Shown: positions 12,301 to 23,095 of the stretch, in pieces | How positions within the stretch are numbered: the stretch's first letter is position 1 | Layout of the letters: each line of letters begins with the position of its first letter | Notes under the pieces: generated by a model | What the model saw: the letters and a program-made list of their open reading frames with translations, nothing else | The model's database searches: none | Told to the model about the DNA's origin: nothing | Origin: Solanum dulcamara | Lineage: Eukaryota; Streptophyta; Magnoliopsida; Solanales; Solanaceae | Length of the DNA: 64,000 nucleotides | NCBI RefSeq assembly: GCF_947179165.1 | Contig: NC_077247.1 | Coordinates: 42,824,935-42,888,934 of the forward strand | Direction: 5' to 3' | Translations under genes and position numbers: made by a program

Positions 12301-12349
12301 AAGCACCCAAAAGCAAAGGAGTAATTAAAGATTTCAGAGTCATAGCCAT
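9324..12349 (-). CDS. CathB: Cathepsin B-like cysteine protease, 11 exons, intact
   Basis: A papain-family (C1A) protease made as a secreted or vacuolar zymogen; plant cathepsin B is linked in the literature to hypersensitive cell death and senescence. Exons (minus strand) are 12281-12349, 11560-11613, 11379-11459, 10973-11129, 10859-10863, 10690-10764, 10347-10472, 10012-10233, 9785-9898, 9652-9687 and 9324-9452. All introns are GT-AG and the phases sum to 1068 nt (355 aa), the usual family length. A hydrophobic signal peptide covers about residues 1-25 and a propeptide runs to about 95. The oxyanion Gln122 and catalytic Cys128 lie in DQGHCGSCW, with His284 in GGHAVK and Asn305 in [10 protein letters not shown] cathepsin B-type occluding loop follows Cys190, with His201-Pro. 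NFT and NLS are possible glycosylation sites. A second, decayed copy lies at 16281-18257. Confidence 0.95.
10859..10863 (-). other. CathB: 5-nt microexon of the cathepsin B gene
   Basis: The exon reads ATCAG on the minus strand, bounded by an upstream CACAG acceptor and a downstream GTGAAT donor. With the last G of the preceding exon it encodes Asp-Gln directly before GHCGSCW, including the oxyanion-hole Gln. Skipping it joins phase 1 to a phase-0 exon and destroys the catalytic site. The second cathepsin copy keeps the same 5 bases and splice sites at 17710-17714. Confidence 0.85.
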
Positions 12350-12410
12350 CTTAGCTTCTTTTTTTAAAGCCTTCCAATTGTGGTGTGGAATTGGAGGAAT
12401 CTCAAAGGTG

Positions 12411-12420
12411 TATTATATAA
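12411..12420 (-). promoter_or_regulatory. Possible TATA box of the cathepsin B gene
   Basis: The minus strand reads TTATATAATA about 65 bp upstream of the start codon at 12349. That would place transcription start near 12380-12390 with a short 5' leader. No cDNA was available to confirm this. Confidence 0.4.
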
Positions 12421-12661
12421 GATAGAGAGGAAAAAAGAAAAGGAGAATACCAACCAATTTTATTGGCCCATTCTCTGACAATATAAAAATGATGGCTTTA
12501 TCAAACAAGAAAATGATGGCTACTGGTGGTTGGTTCTATAAGATATTTTCTTGGATTAAAGAATTTGGTCAAGTTAGTGTGTTACCTTTCCCAAAAGTCT
12601 AGTACAGCTTGGTATATGTTAGGTATTCCAGTTGGACTATTTTACAAGCAATAATACTGCC

Positions 12662-13451
12662 TAGGTGTACAAAAAGCTATCCTAAAAAATATTATCGAAT
12701 TATTGTTATTGAGTTAAAGAGTTTTTAATTATTTTATAAAAAAAATTAGAAGGTTGTTGATTCGATATTGGTTTTACCAAAAATCCATTAATACAATATT
12801 AATTTACTATTTTATCCCTACATAAATTAAGTATTAATATTAGTACTTTATTGGTTACGGTTTTTGCCCTTTAACATTCAATTCATGTTATTATCTTAAT
12901 TCTTTTATTTGTATTGCACTAGTATAGTTCTTTTATATTAGTTACCATTGTTTTAATTTTAGGAGCATTTTATGAAGTTATATTATTGTCTTGTCGCATC
13001 AAATTATTGAAGAAATCTTATAATTATGAGAAAAGACTTAAATATGCCATTGAACTTTGAGAATTGACTCTTTTATGTCATCCGTTAAAAGTTTGGCTCA
13101 TTTATGTCATTTTTATTTGAGAAAAGACTGATCAATGCCATTATTTGTTAACTAAAAATATTTTCCATTTTGCAAAACTATTTTGTACACATGGTCAATT
13201 ATGATTCGGCCACATCATCAACTAAATTATTATTTAAAATGAAAAAAGTTCAAATATGCCATCGAACTTTAAAAAAAAGGTTCATCTATGCCATCCGTTA
13301 AAAGTTTGGCTCATCTATGCCATTTCAGTTAACAAATAATGTAATGGATGGGCCTTTTCTCAAACGGAGATGGCATAAATGAGTCTTTTCGATGACATAT
13401 TTGAGCCTTTTCCCTATAAAATCGAACCAAACCAACCGATGCACACCCCTA
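12662..13451. mobile_element. hAT-type element, non-coding, with a nested insertion
   Basis: The ends are TAGGTGTACA on the left and TGCACACCCCTA on the right, a short inverted repeat of the TAGGGGTGT type. They are flanked by 8-bp duplications ATACTGCC (12654-12661) and ATACTTCC (13452-13459), 7 of 8 matching. An 8-bp TSD indicates the hAT superfamily. It contains no transposase frame. The element at 13028-13414 lies inside it. Confidence 0.65.
13028..13414. mobile_element. Inverted-repeat element nested in the hAT element
   Basis: The left arm GAGAAAAGACTTAAATATG and the right arm, read in reverse complement as GGGAAAAGGCTCAAATATG, form an imperfect terminal inverted repeat. Internal direct repeats of the motif GCCATCCGTTAAAAGTTTGG occur near 13080 and 13295. 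I saw no clean TSD, so the superfamily is uncertain, though long repetitive TIRs suggest a Mutator-like element. Confidence 0.5.
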
Positions 13452-13459
13452 ATACTTCC

Positions 13460-14447
13460 CCACCCCTTCCCCTTGTGTCCATATTGGTACACTAAGGAAT
13501 CGTTTGGTAGATAGATAAGATATAAGTTATTTATATATTATTTTATAATAAAAATCTTTAAGTTAAATATATATTTTTTGAAAAGTATTTTTGTATATAC
13601 ACAATAATTTTTTGAAAAGTATTTTTGTATATACACAATAATTTTTTGACGAGGAAATTCACTAAAATTTTGAAGTCTCCATGTAAGATTGCTTGAGGAA
13701 AAAATCATATGGGTGTGCATACACGGACTTTACATGTGCAGCCACAGTCGATATTGCCCTTAACAGAAGTCAATGTCGCTTAGTTTCCGTTAATCATTGG
13801 ATTAAAATGCATCTTTAATTTAATTGAAAGCCAAAATGCTTAATTTAAAACAAGAATAAAATAATAACTCAAGGGTAAAAAATTAAAAACACTAACTTTT
13901 GGTAAGAAGTAAATGGATATTACAGTAAAAATCAACATATCTCCCAAAATTTAGTTAGAAATCGAAGCCAAACCCCATTTTTTCTTCGTAAAACTATTGG
14001 TTCATCTTTTAATTAGTGGTAAACCCTTGTTAAAAAAAAATAAAAGAATCTCTTCTTGACTATTTTGAAATAGAACTTCTGTAAATTAAATTTGTTTCGT
14101 TAAGGTAATAACAGCAACAAGCTGGATAAACTATTTGAGAGTGAATGAGATGTAAAAATAAATTTGAAAATTGGAGTGATATTATATTCTGGAAGTATAT
14201 AATTAAATAGTAGAATTTTGGACCTATATGTAAATGTGATATGTGACAGAAACATAATAGAATTTGATTAAGTCACGTTTCATCCTTTCCAAACTAAATC
14301 CAGTGATATACCAAGTAAAATTCAAACTAATTTTTTTGTTTAAATTTCCTTTTTGTTTTCCCTTAGAGTGTAGTGGAGACGTGAGTTACGTGTACAAATT
14401 TCCTTCACAAAAGTGTGCTACGGCGCACATGCCATGGGAAACAATTA
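13460..14447. other. Intergenic DNA, no gene seen
   Basis: The sequence is AT-rich without a credible gene. A two-copy, roughly 36-bp tandem repeat (ATTTTTTGAAAAGTATTTTT core) lies at about 13572-13650. Confidence 0.6.
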
Positions 14448-14692
14448 CTTCATCCGTCTTAAATTAATTATTATATTTCATCTCGAATTAAATTTATCTA
14501 AATTTTTATTAATATTTTAAATGTTATTTTTAATCAAATTATCATGAAAAAAATTGTACCTTATATTATCTTTTTAATAATTTTTTTATTATCTTAATCT
14601 TAAGTTATAAAAATTAAGTTAATTTAATTTAAAAAATTATCAAATTGTCTCTTAAAAAACTTAACATCATAACTAATTTGGAATTAAGGGAG
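14448..14692. mobile_element. Stowaway-type MITE, about 245 bp
   Basis: The left end CTTCATCCGTCTTAAATTAA and the right end, read in reverse complement as CTCCCTTAATTCCAAATTAG, are the typical CTCCCTCCGT-like Tc1/mariner MITE ends. Both sides are flanked by TA (14446-14447 and 14693-14694). The interior is AT-rich and non-coding. Confidence 0.75.
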
Positions 14693-15258
14693 TACAAAAC
14701 AACATATCCCCTTACTTTTCGTCTCTTTTTCCACTATAGTAACGTTTTTTTCCTCTCCCTTTCTTTTGATTGATTGAAAAACATCTAAATAAATTTCATA
14801 TCTTTCGTAAAACATACGTAACTTTATTTTCTCAAGCGCATCTTGTATTCTTGTTTATTTTCTATAATAAAATAATAATAATAATGGTGAGCAGAAATAA
14901 CTCTTTTAAGTTTATAGACCATGAGCACCTTTTGTCTAATTTAACAATAGATTCTATAAAGAGCTAAACTTTTTTCTCGTAAAAAAAGCCTAATTTATAG
15001 AAAAAGTGAAAATGTAGAAATTGATTACAAGGTGGAGAATCGTACACTAATAAGGTGAAAGTTCACGTAGTCAAGCAACTGATCTATTATAATGCACTCT
15101 ATGAGTTCGTGAATTAAGGAGCAATTATATTTTTTGAATTTCTCACAAATGTCAGGTCTGACTAAATCTAGATTCAGGCAGACACTTATACATGCAATTC
15201 ATAGTGGAAACTTTGAAATGTACTACTAATTAAATTCACAAGATGAAAATGCAATTTA
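14693..15258. other. Intergenic DNA, no gene seen
   Basis: AT-rich DNA with only short chance reading frames on either strand; no repeat or regulatory motif was recognised. Confidence 0.6.
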
Positions 15259-16218
15259 GGGGTCGTTTAGTAAAGTTTATTAGAAAAAATAATGCATGCA
15301 TTAATAATTTCTGTATTATTGCTATCTTATTTAGTACACTTTTTCAATTTATGTATAACTAATAGAACACTTATTTGGTATTAAGGTATGTAAAGCAAGA
15401 GGCGAACCCAGAATTCGAAGACAACGGAGGCACTACTAAAAGCAGATGTGGGTTAGTTGAAGCGCCGATACTTCGCCAGAAAATATTGTCAAACAAGTAT
15501 AAAATCGAATGTGTTGAAATACATATAAATTAAGCAAAAACGTAACATAGTTCACTATATGGTTGGATGGTCTTGACCCTTGGTATAAACTTTGAGGTTG
15601 ATAATTCGAAGAGGTTTTTAATATGCCTTTTTTTGGAAGGGTTGATAGTTCGAAGAGGTTTCTACTATGCCCTTTTTTTTGAAAAGAAAATGACAAGAAG
15701 AAAACACAACAACCAAAAATCAAACTCAGGACACTTGCTTGCGAAGAAGCGTAATGATTAGTATTGGACCAACGCACCAATTCAGCTTACGTCTTTGAAG
15801 TTGCACAATTAATTATATGATCCTTATTTAGATATATACATGTATATATTTATAAAAAAATTTAAAGTTAACGAAGGCACGTGTACCCTTTATTCAAATG
15901 TGGGTCTGCCTCTTTGTATAACTAAAACATGAAAAAATCATAGTATTAGTCATGCAAGAAGTTTTAATGTATGTATTGACATAATTAAAGACACAGTTGC
16001 CTCTCAAAACCTTTCATGCATCTTTTCCACCGTATTTGTAGAGGATATTTTGTAAACAAATAAATTATGCAATGCATGTTATTTTTAATACATCAAATCA
16101 AATATGACATAAAAAATAATCTCATCATAACTAATGTAAGCATAATTAATATCATCACTAATAATATCAACAGTACTAATACATCATATTCAACAACACT
16201 ATTCTACCAAACAACTCC
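15259..16218. mobile_element. Inverted-repeat MITE with an internal insertion
   Basis: The left end GGGGTCGTTTAGTA and the right end, read in reverse complement as GGAGTTGTTTGGTA, are an inverted repeat. The flanking ATGCAATTTA and TAAATTGCAT continue the palindrome. The TTA/TAA at the borders would fit the PIF/Harbinger superfamily, but the palindromic flanks make the exact ends ambiguous. It is split by the element at 15398-15913. Confidence 0.5.
15398..15913. mobile_element. Nested element with AGAGGCRRACCCA-like ends
   Basis: AGAGGCGAACCCA on the left and TGGGTCTGCCTCT on the right form a 13-bp imperfect terminal inverted repeat. Inside is a roughly 57-bp tandem duplication (GATARTTCGAAGAGGTTT core, near 15600 and 15647). 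No clean TSD was seen. Confidence 0.4.
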
Positions 16219-16280
16219 TAAATTGCATAGACTTTATGGTAGTAGCATTATATTTAGTGTCCTGTTGATGAAGTAGCATT

Positions 16281-18257
16281 TTACATTGATGCATTAAGGA
16301 AATCATCATCAAGTTCCATATTCAGATTTCTTGCTGAAGGCAAGCCTGCAACTGCAATAGATTCAATGCCACACTCATTTGTTCCTCTTCTGATCTTGAA
16401 GTAGCCATCCTGGCATACACACACAAACACACAGAGACAAAAAGCTTATAGAAATATAGTACTTATTAACTTTTTTGCGCGTGTAAACATGGAACTGATT
16501 TAGAAAGTCACTTTCTTTGTTGAAGAAAATTGGAAATAAGAATAAAGGTGACTTTCCGAGATAATAAGTATCAGTTGAGTGACCATTTGAGAAATCAACT
16601 ACGTAAACGGGTGCAAAGTATAAGGAATAACTCAATAAGGACATACATCACCCCAGCCTCTGTTCCAAGAATTCACAACAAGCTGCAGAAAAAAAAAGAT
16701 GATTAACTGCTGATAAGTTTAACATAATCCTAAATAGAATAGTTACAACATACCCAATAGTCCTCTCCTTCTTCACTGGTTCCCCATCCGATGATCTTAG
16801 CAGCATGGGCTCCGGTTAACTCCCCTGTTACGTACTTGTAAACTCCTGACTTGTAGTGAGCAAAATCCTGTGATCGACGAAAAATTTCAACAAATCCTTA
16901 TTCTAGGAAAGGAAAAGATTGACCCTTACATCACCAGGTAACTTATGTTAGTTGTTTTGTACTAAGAAATCGACATTGTACCTATAAGTATTTTGCCAGT
17001 AAATACGACACAACATTCACAGAATATATAGATACTTATCCTTGTTACCTCATAAACACTAAAAGTAACCTCAACTAGTCCATTCTTGTAAACTTCTGTC
17101 ATGATACTGTATGGATCGGAGTAGATATAGTATGCATTGACACCGAAATGCTTGGACTTAGTCCAGAGTAGATTTTGTTTAACACATTTCCTATTGCACC
17201 GTGGGGTGGGATATATAGGTTCACAACCAGGGTGGGAACATCCAATATTATCGAAGGGTCACACTGCAAGAACAAGTTTTACTAATAATGAGTCCATTGA
17301 GCATAACTCTCGGAGGTGACAATAAGTCGAGAAGAAAACAATTTACCTTTTCTGTGACCACACCCTTGCGGATAAAGTATTGCCATGCTGATAAGGGATA
17401 TCCACCATTACAGCCATTCCCACATAAAAAGCCACAGCATGCTAATACATCATTTACGGATAGAGATATATTCTACATCACACATCAAAAACAAATCATC
17501 AACGATCATCGTTGAAATGAAATTTTGCAAGTGTTTATTTGATTAAACATGAATTTACCCCAAGCCATAATGGATACAGAAACGGTCAGAAAGCGACTCA
17601 ACAGCACCAAAAGCCCAACAAGAACCGCAATGTCCCTGAATTATATAGGATAAGACCACTATAGAACTTGGAAAGGGCAGTTAGCATTTTTAAGAGGGAG
17701 AGCAGTCACCTGATCTGCAATGTAAGATACAGAAAACATCAGCATTGTACTAATCAGAATATAGCATAGAAGGATTAAACAATATGATGAAGAAACTGAC
17801 CAAGAATTCTTCCAATAGTGCTACATTGAGGCCAAGCTGTTCGTGCATCGAACTCTTTTGGTAAATTCTTAAGTTTTGGATGAGTTAAAATAGGGATGCT
17901 CTTAAGATCACTCTCTCTTGGAGGCTTAACTCCAAGCAGGCGCTTAAATTGAGAAACCTGTGTAAACAGGAGTGGGGAAGAATGAGATATCCTCTATATA
18001 TAAGGAACTACAATTGTTCAAGATTTATAAAAAGATCTTACAGTGAAGTTCGAGAATCGAGGGTTGAATGAAGCTTTCCATCCAGCTTTGGAATTTTCAT
18101 TAACCTCTTTGATGATTGATTCCTACATGACCATCCAAAAATCTCTCTCAGTTTTTAAACTGAAGGAACAAGGGTTATAAGCCAAGAACAGAATAACATA
18201 TACCTGAAGGATTGCAGATTCCTCTTTAGCTTCAGATATTGGCTTCTCTGCAACAAC
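16281..18257 (-). pseudogene. Second cathepsin B copy, decayed tandem duplicate
   Basis: Ten of the eleven cathepsin B exons are recognisable in order: 18204-18257, 18042-18122, 17801-17957, 17710-17714 (microexon), 17559-17635, 17347-17472, 17049-17263, 16754-16867, 16647-16682 and 16281-16409. The [22 protein letters not shown] and stop-codon regions are kept. The His region reads GAHAAK instead of GGHAVK. Three defects suggest loss of function. No signal-peptide exon was found upstream of 18257. The CGSCW exon ends TTGGG|GTAAAT, two bases longer than in the intact copy, which shifts the frame. The exon starting at 17263 has a 4-nt deletion just after Cys-Asp-Pro, plus a 3-nt in-frame loss. 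The two shifts do not cancel. Expressed or recombining remnants cannot be excluded. Confidence 0.85.
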
Positions 18258-19027
18258 CTGGTTTAATTTCCATAAGAACAAATGATACATCTAGCAAGTG
18301 TATTCATCAATGAACAACATACAAAGATAAACTTTTTGAGAATAGACTTGCAACTCCAGTGGTAGAGAGCAACATAGTTTAGGATTACGAGGTAGAATCC
18401 AAACGTTAATAAATTTGCAATAGATTAGTTTAATATAGTCGCCTATGATTAGGATGTAAAATCCTAAAACTTTAGTACAGTCTTGTCTTACAATTGATTA
18501 ACTACTAGTTGGACATAAATGTTAGATGTAATCACATTGGTTCAATTATAGTTTTATACAAGAGATTGTCTATGTAAACTAAACCATAGACAAGAGTACA
18601 AATGTGCTCAACCAAAAAGATAGTCTTTGTAAACTAAACCCTTTTTTTACTAAAATCCATATAATATGCAAGAAGAAACAAATACTATAGAGAAGTTTTT
18701 TTTTCTCTGATGTTAAGTTATAAAGTTGTTGGAAAATCAAAGAAATATAGTACTAGTAGATACAAGACATTAAAAAATCATGGAATGAAAATCAAGTAGT
18801 GGCCCCCTCTTTGACATTGATTGGTGAAGTTTTTAGATATTTTTTTGGATAGTACTGTAGAAATCAATTTAGCTAGTTTTACTTTTACCTTGCACAATAG
18901 CCTGGTTAAATTGAGATATGAGGAATTCAAGTTGTATTATTTTATTAGTAAAACTGAATTCTCCATGTGACATCCCTAGATGAGAATTGTTTGTTGATTT
19001 TTCATGAAGAAAGTTTGAGCTATTTGT
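18258..19027. other. Region where the missing cathepsin exon 1 should be; no gene seen
   Basis: I searched the minus strand for a counterpart of the signal-peptide exon ([13 protein letters not shown] in the intact copy) and found none. The DNA is AT-rich with no repeat ends that I could pair. Confidence 0.5.
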
Positions 19028-19222
19028 ACCTTGTAAGAATTTAAGCCTTTTATTTTGTGGAACAAATCATGATTTCATGAGTCTAATCTATCCCTTGTGC
19101 GCCCCATCAAGAAATACCTTGTAAGAATTTAAGCCTTTTATTTTGTGGAACAAATCATGATTTCATGAGTCTAATCTATCATTATAGATTTTAAGGTCCC
19201 TTGTGCGCCCCATCAAGAAATA
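19028..19222. repeat. Direct duplication of about 90 bp
   Basis: The segment from TACCTTGTAAGAATTTAAGC to GCGCCCCATCAAGAAATA occurs twice in tandem (from 19028 and from 19117). The second copy holds an extra ATTATAGATTTTAAGGT before CCCTTGTGCG. It is non-coding. DNA from 19223 to 19790 shows nothing further. Confidence 0.85.
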
Positions 19223-19790
19223 GAACTTACTATTCCTAAGTCAAAGGATTGACAACGTCACTATGATGTAAATATGATTATCAGTAAAATAAAATGTGAT
19301 TCGATGTATCAATTCTTACATACATCTACATAACCGGTAGAGGGACAACTAGTTTTGGTATGTTAGGGACATGAAATGTAATAATAAATTATCTTTCAAT
19401 TCAAGAAAAAAAATATTAAAAGATAAATTTGCCAATGAACTACCAATTTGATCAATATGCAAAAGAGTACATTATACTTGGTAAATATTTTTGATAATAC
19501 CAATATAGCTTATCTATAATTTGTTACGAGATGTGACTGAAGATATTTTGTTAACTATATAGCAGAATTTGTCATTTTCAACTTTTAGTAAGCCAGAAAA
19601 CTCAATTAATATACACCTAGATTTTTAATTGTTGTTGTTTTAAATTTTATTTATCATTATCTTTTTTTAAGCTCCAATTGAGAAGGATGTGGAAAAAACG
19701 TGATTCAGATGTTCAATAATTTTGGTTCACAAAAAAACAAAAGGTGTGCTACCTACGTGCCATAACGAATAACAAAGTAACACGTATATA

Positions 19791-20027
19791 CTTCTTTCGT
19801 CTCAAAATAAGTATTAGCTTAGAAAAAAAATAAATGTTACTTTAAGAATTCAAAACAAAAAATAATATAGTATATTTTTTCAACTATACATTTATACTTC
19901 ATCTTTTCAGGAGTGTTCAATTTTTTTTAAAAATATTTATTAAATAAGAATAGTTTAATAAACTACGTATTATATTTATTAATTTTTAAAAAACGTAATT
20001 TTTATCAAGATAGCATGACGAAGAGTG
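19791..20027. mobile_element. Stowaway-like MITE, about 237 bp, diverged
   Basis: TA then CTTCTTTCGTCTCAAAATAA on the left, and TACACTCTTCGTC read in reverse complement at the right end (20017-20029), resemble Tc1/mariner MITE termini. The TA dinucleotide lies on both sides. The length matches the copy at 14448-14692. Confidence 0.45.
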
Positions 20028-20518
20028 TATTTTTTTTCGAATAGTTGGAAGAGGTAGGTGGCCCTATAATGAACATTTAATCCCACCTTGAAGGAGCAAA
20101 TGATAGTAGAGAAATACTTTTAACTCTATTTATAGTGAAATATTTTATTTTTCAAATAGTGAATATGATGATGCCCAAAACCTAAAAAACCTATATCTGA
20201 GATCTCCATGAATTTTGTTGGCATTTGAAGAATTATGGACCTGTTTGACTAAAACTATTCACTGTTTTTTTGAATTTGTTTTTCATTTTGTTTTAAAAAA
20301 TTAACATTTAGCCATGAAAATTCTAAATATAACTAAAAGTTGTATTTGCAATTTGAAGAACACCTTCTTCATTTTTTCACTTTTACAGTATTTTCCTTTT
20401 TCAAATTTTATTCTAACTTTTTTTATGTTTATAAAAACACTTCCATTTAAATTTTATTTTCATGTTAAAATCATGTTTCATGTTTTTTCAAAAAAAAAAA
20501 TACATTCAAAAATTGGAT
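20028..20518. other. Intergenic DNA with a possible MITE
   Basis: No gene is seen. GGACCTGTTTGAC near 20238 and ACCAAACATAAATCC near 20538 are roughly inverted and could be ends of a small PIF- or hAT-like MITE, with weak support. Confidence 0.35.
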
Positions 20519-21497
20519 ATTATTTGCAATTTTTTTAACCAAACATAAATCCAACTTTAAAAATAACAAATAAAATGAAAATAATTGTAATAGTATATGA
20601 TAGCTTGTATATAGAATCTAATCCATGACATTAAGTGACTATCTATTTTAAAATATTACTATTTTAGAGCAAATTCAATTATATATTTCAGGTATATTAG
20701 CCAAGCTTAGGTAATTTTGTTGATCTTTAGAAATTGAAAATATAAATATATATTTTTAAAAGTAGAATCAAATTCTAAATATTTCTTGCAAAAGAATGAT
20801 CAAACACAGTAATCAAATTCTAAATATTTCTCGCAAAAGAATGATCAAACACAGTTCCAAGTTTTAAATTTTCAAACAAAAGTCTTACCATATTTGATTT
20901 TCTTTTATGGTTTGAAAACCCTTCAACAGTCTAAGCTTATTACTTGAAAAATTAACTAGGCCAATATTAAACTACAGTTAACTTCATATTAATACAAGAA
21001 ATAGATATAGAATAATTCATCATTCATAATAAACACTGCTGTATATGTCCAAAGGCAATAGTTTTTACATCTACGAAGTTAAAGGAAAGACGACACCCAA
21101 AATCTAATCAAGGCGAAGAAACAGAGTAGATTTCAAGGCCAAAGCAATATAAATGAATACCACAAAGCACAAAAACTCTTGCTGAGTGCAGCATCGGCCG
21201 AGCTGATATCCATATGTCATTAAGACTCAACTCCTCGTTTTGCTCCCACGATCTAACGTACTCTTCAACTGCAGTAATGATATGTTCATAAATGAGCAAA
21301 ACTTAACACGCCTATTGTTATTTAAAAGAGGTTTGTGTAAAACAGGGGGAAAGCAAAAGATCCAAAAACTTTAATTTGGACAATAACATACACTGTGTAT
21401 TAATTCCACAAGTGGAGTCTAGAAAAGATAAGAATGTACACAAAATTTTAAGTGCAAAAATGACTTACATGTCAACTGGTTGTCATCCTTGATATCA
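20519..21497. repeat. Segmental duplication, copy A (of the ZPR1 3' end)
   Basis: About 0.95 kb parallels 26889-27915 in order and orientation. It covers downstream flank, the last ZPR1 exon, the last intron and the first bases of the preceding exon, ending at GTCATCCTTGATATCA. Copy A has its own 45-bp tandem duplication (from 20766 and 20811). Copy B instead has a doubled ACAATACTCCAACTTTC segment, so both have changed since duplicating. Confidence 0.85.
21120..21268 (-). pseudogene. Duplicated last exon of ZPR1, broken
   Basis: The segment matches the final ZPR1 exon (27560-27684) from its TGCAG acceptor onward: [13 protein letters not shown] is conserved, followed by SLND. An inserted base near 21211 shifts the frame and the original C-terminus is lost. 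No upstream coding exons are present beyond the splice-donor edge of exon 15 at about 21470-21497, so it cannot encode ZPR1. Confidence 0.85.
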
Positions 21498-21661
21498 AAT
21501 AATGACTTACAAAATAAGGGAGAAACAAAGGAAGAAAATTATGAGGACATTCATATAAAAATAATTAGTTTAATAAAAGATAATTTAATAGCATTTTTTT
21601 TGTATGTGTATCTAAAATTCAAAATAAACGAATAAAAAACAATCTTTTCTTCTATCTCCAT

Positions 21662-21849
21662 CAGGGGCGGACCTACCTTGTGCCGAGGGGTTCATCCGAA
21701 CCCCCTTCGGCGGAAAATTATACTATTTATACATGGTTAAAATAATTTTTTATGTATATAAAATAGATGTCGAACCCCCTTCGACTAGCTCGTGTGTCTA
21801 CTTATTTAGATTTTGAACCCCCTTATTTAAAATCCTGGATCCGCCACTG
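21662..21849. mobile_element. hAT-type MITE, 188 bp, with exact TSD
   Basis: The ends CAGGGGCGGA and TCCGCCACTG form a 10-bp terminal inverted repeat with one mismatch. They are flanked by a perfect 8-bp duplication ATCTCCAT at 21654-21661 and 21850-21857. This is the classic structure of a short non-autonomous hAT element. The interior is non-coding. Confidence 0.88.
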
Positions 21850-21877
21850 ATCTCCATCCCTATCCCACCATGATAAT

Positions 21878-22844
21878 TAGGGGTGTTCATGGTTCGGTTT
21901 GGGTCGGTTATTTATTAAAACCATAACCAAACCAATTTAATCGGTTATTAAATGTCTAAAACCATAACCAAACCAAGTAAAATAATAACCACGGGTTTGG
22001 TTATTGTCGGTTTGGTTCGATTTGATTCGGTTATTTGATTTATGACTAGCCGAGATAATTCAAATATTCTCTCTCTACATTCTTCAAATTCTTATGAAGC
22101 TCTTTTTTCCTCACGACCCACAGAGGTTCAAAACAGAAAATGAAACAACTTAAACATTCGGGAAAAAAAGAAAACAACTTAAAATCAATTTAAAACTTGA
22201 AAAACTCCTTACAAACCTTCTCAAAATTTGACAATCTTATACTTGGGGTTGAGGAGTTGAGGTTGCTCTTGAGCCTTCACTGTTAGTCTATGACTGTGAG
22301 TCTGTGACTTTGTGAGAAACCAACGTGAGAGGAACAAAAATGTAAAAGGAAAACAGATACTAGGGTTTTAAAGTTTTAACTTTTACTTTATGTTGTTGCC
22401 TACTGCTCAAGTGCTTAGTGCTTATTAGAAATTTAGGATTTAGAATTGGGCTTGAGAGTTTGGCTAATGGGCTTGGATTGTTGGACTTGGACCGCTGTTT
22501 AGTATTTATTAGAATTTATAATTGGGCTTGAGAGTTGGGTTCGGATTGTTGGGCCTTAAAAATAAGTATATTAATATTAAATTAATAATTAAAACGTATA
22601 AAATATCTTTAATTATTTATGAAAAACTAATATTATACATACAAATAATTATAAATTTTAAGTATATAATTATCGGTTTGGTTCGGTTATTTATTCGGTT
22701 ATTTTTTTCTATAACCATAACCAAACCAAATATTATCGGTTATTCAAATTTAAAACCAAACCAAACTGAATGTCGGTTTTTTTATTCGGTTTGGTTAAAT
22801 TTTCGGTTTGGTTTTGATTTTAACCAAAACTGTGAACAGCCCTA
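21878..22844. mobile_element. hAT-type non-autonomous element, 967 bp, with exact TSD
   Basis: The ends TAGGGGTGTTCA and TGAACAGCCCTA are inverted and flanked by a perfect 8-bp TSD, ATGATAAT (21870-21877 and 22845-22852). Both subterminal regions carry many CGGTTTGGTT and AACCAAACC repeats in opposite orientation. Such repeats are probable transposase-binding arrays. No transposase is encoded; the frame at 22522-22845 is low-complexity. Confidence 0.85.
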
Positions 22845-23095
22845 ATGATAATAATATAAATGAAAAGAATATGAACATGTAGGTTTATGTCAAGTTTAAG
22901 TCTTTGATATCTTAATTAAGAATAAGAGATTAAAAAAGAATAAAAAGAGGGAATGAATAAGACAATTGGATAATTAATAGAAAATCTTGTGTTAATAAAA
23001 AATAATAATCTTTTTTTAAATGGACATTGAGACGCAAATTTTAGATGGATCCCTATATATGAGTTAAGTTATAATAAATTAGGTATTAATCTAAA

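Noticed and set aside
22522..22845. 107-codon open frame inside the larger hAT element
   Set aside because: The composition is low-complexity (Ile/Lys/Phe-rich) and driven by the GGTTTGGTT arrays; no transposase motif.
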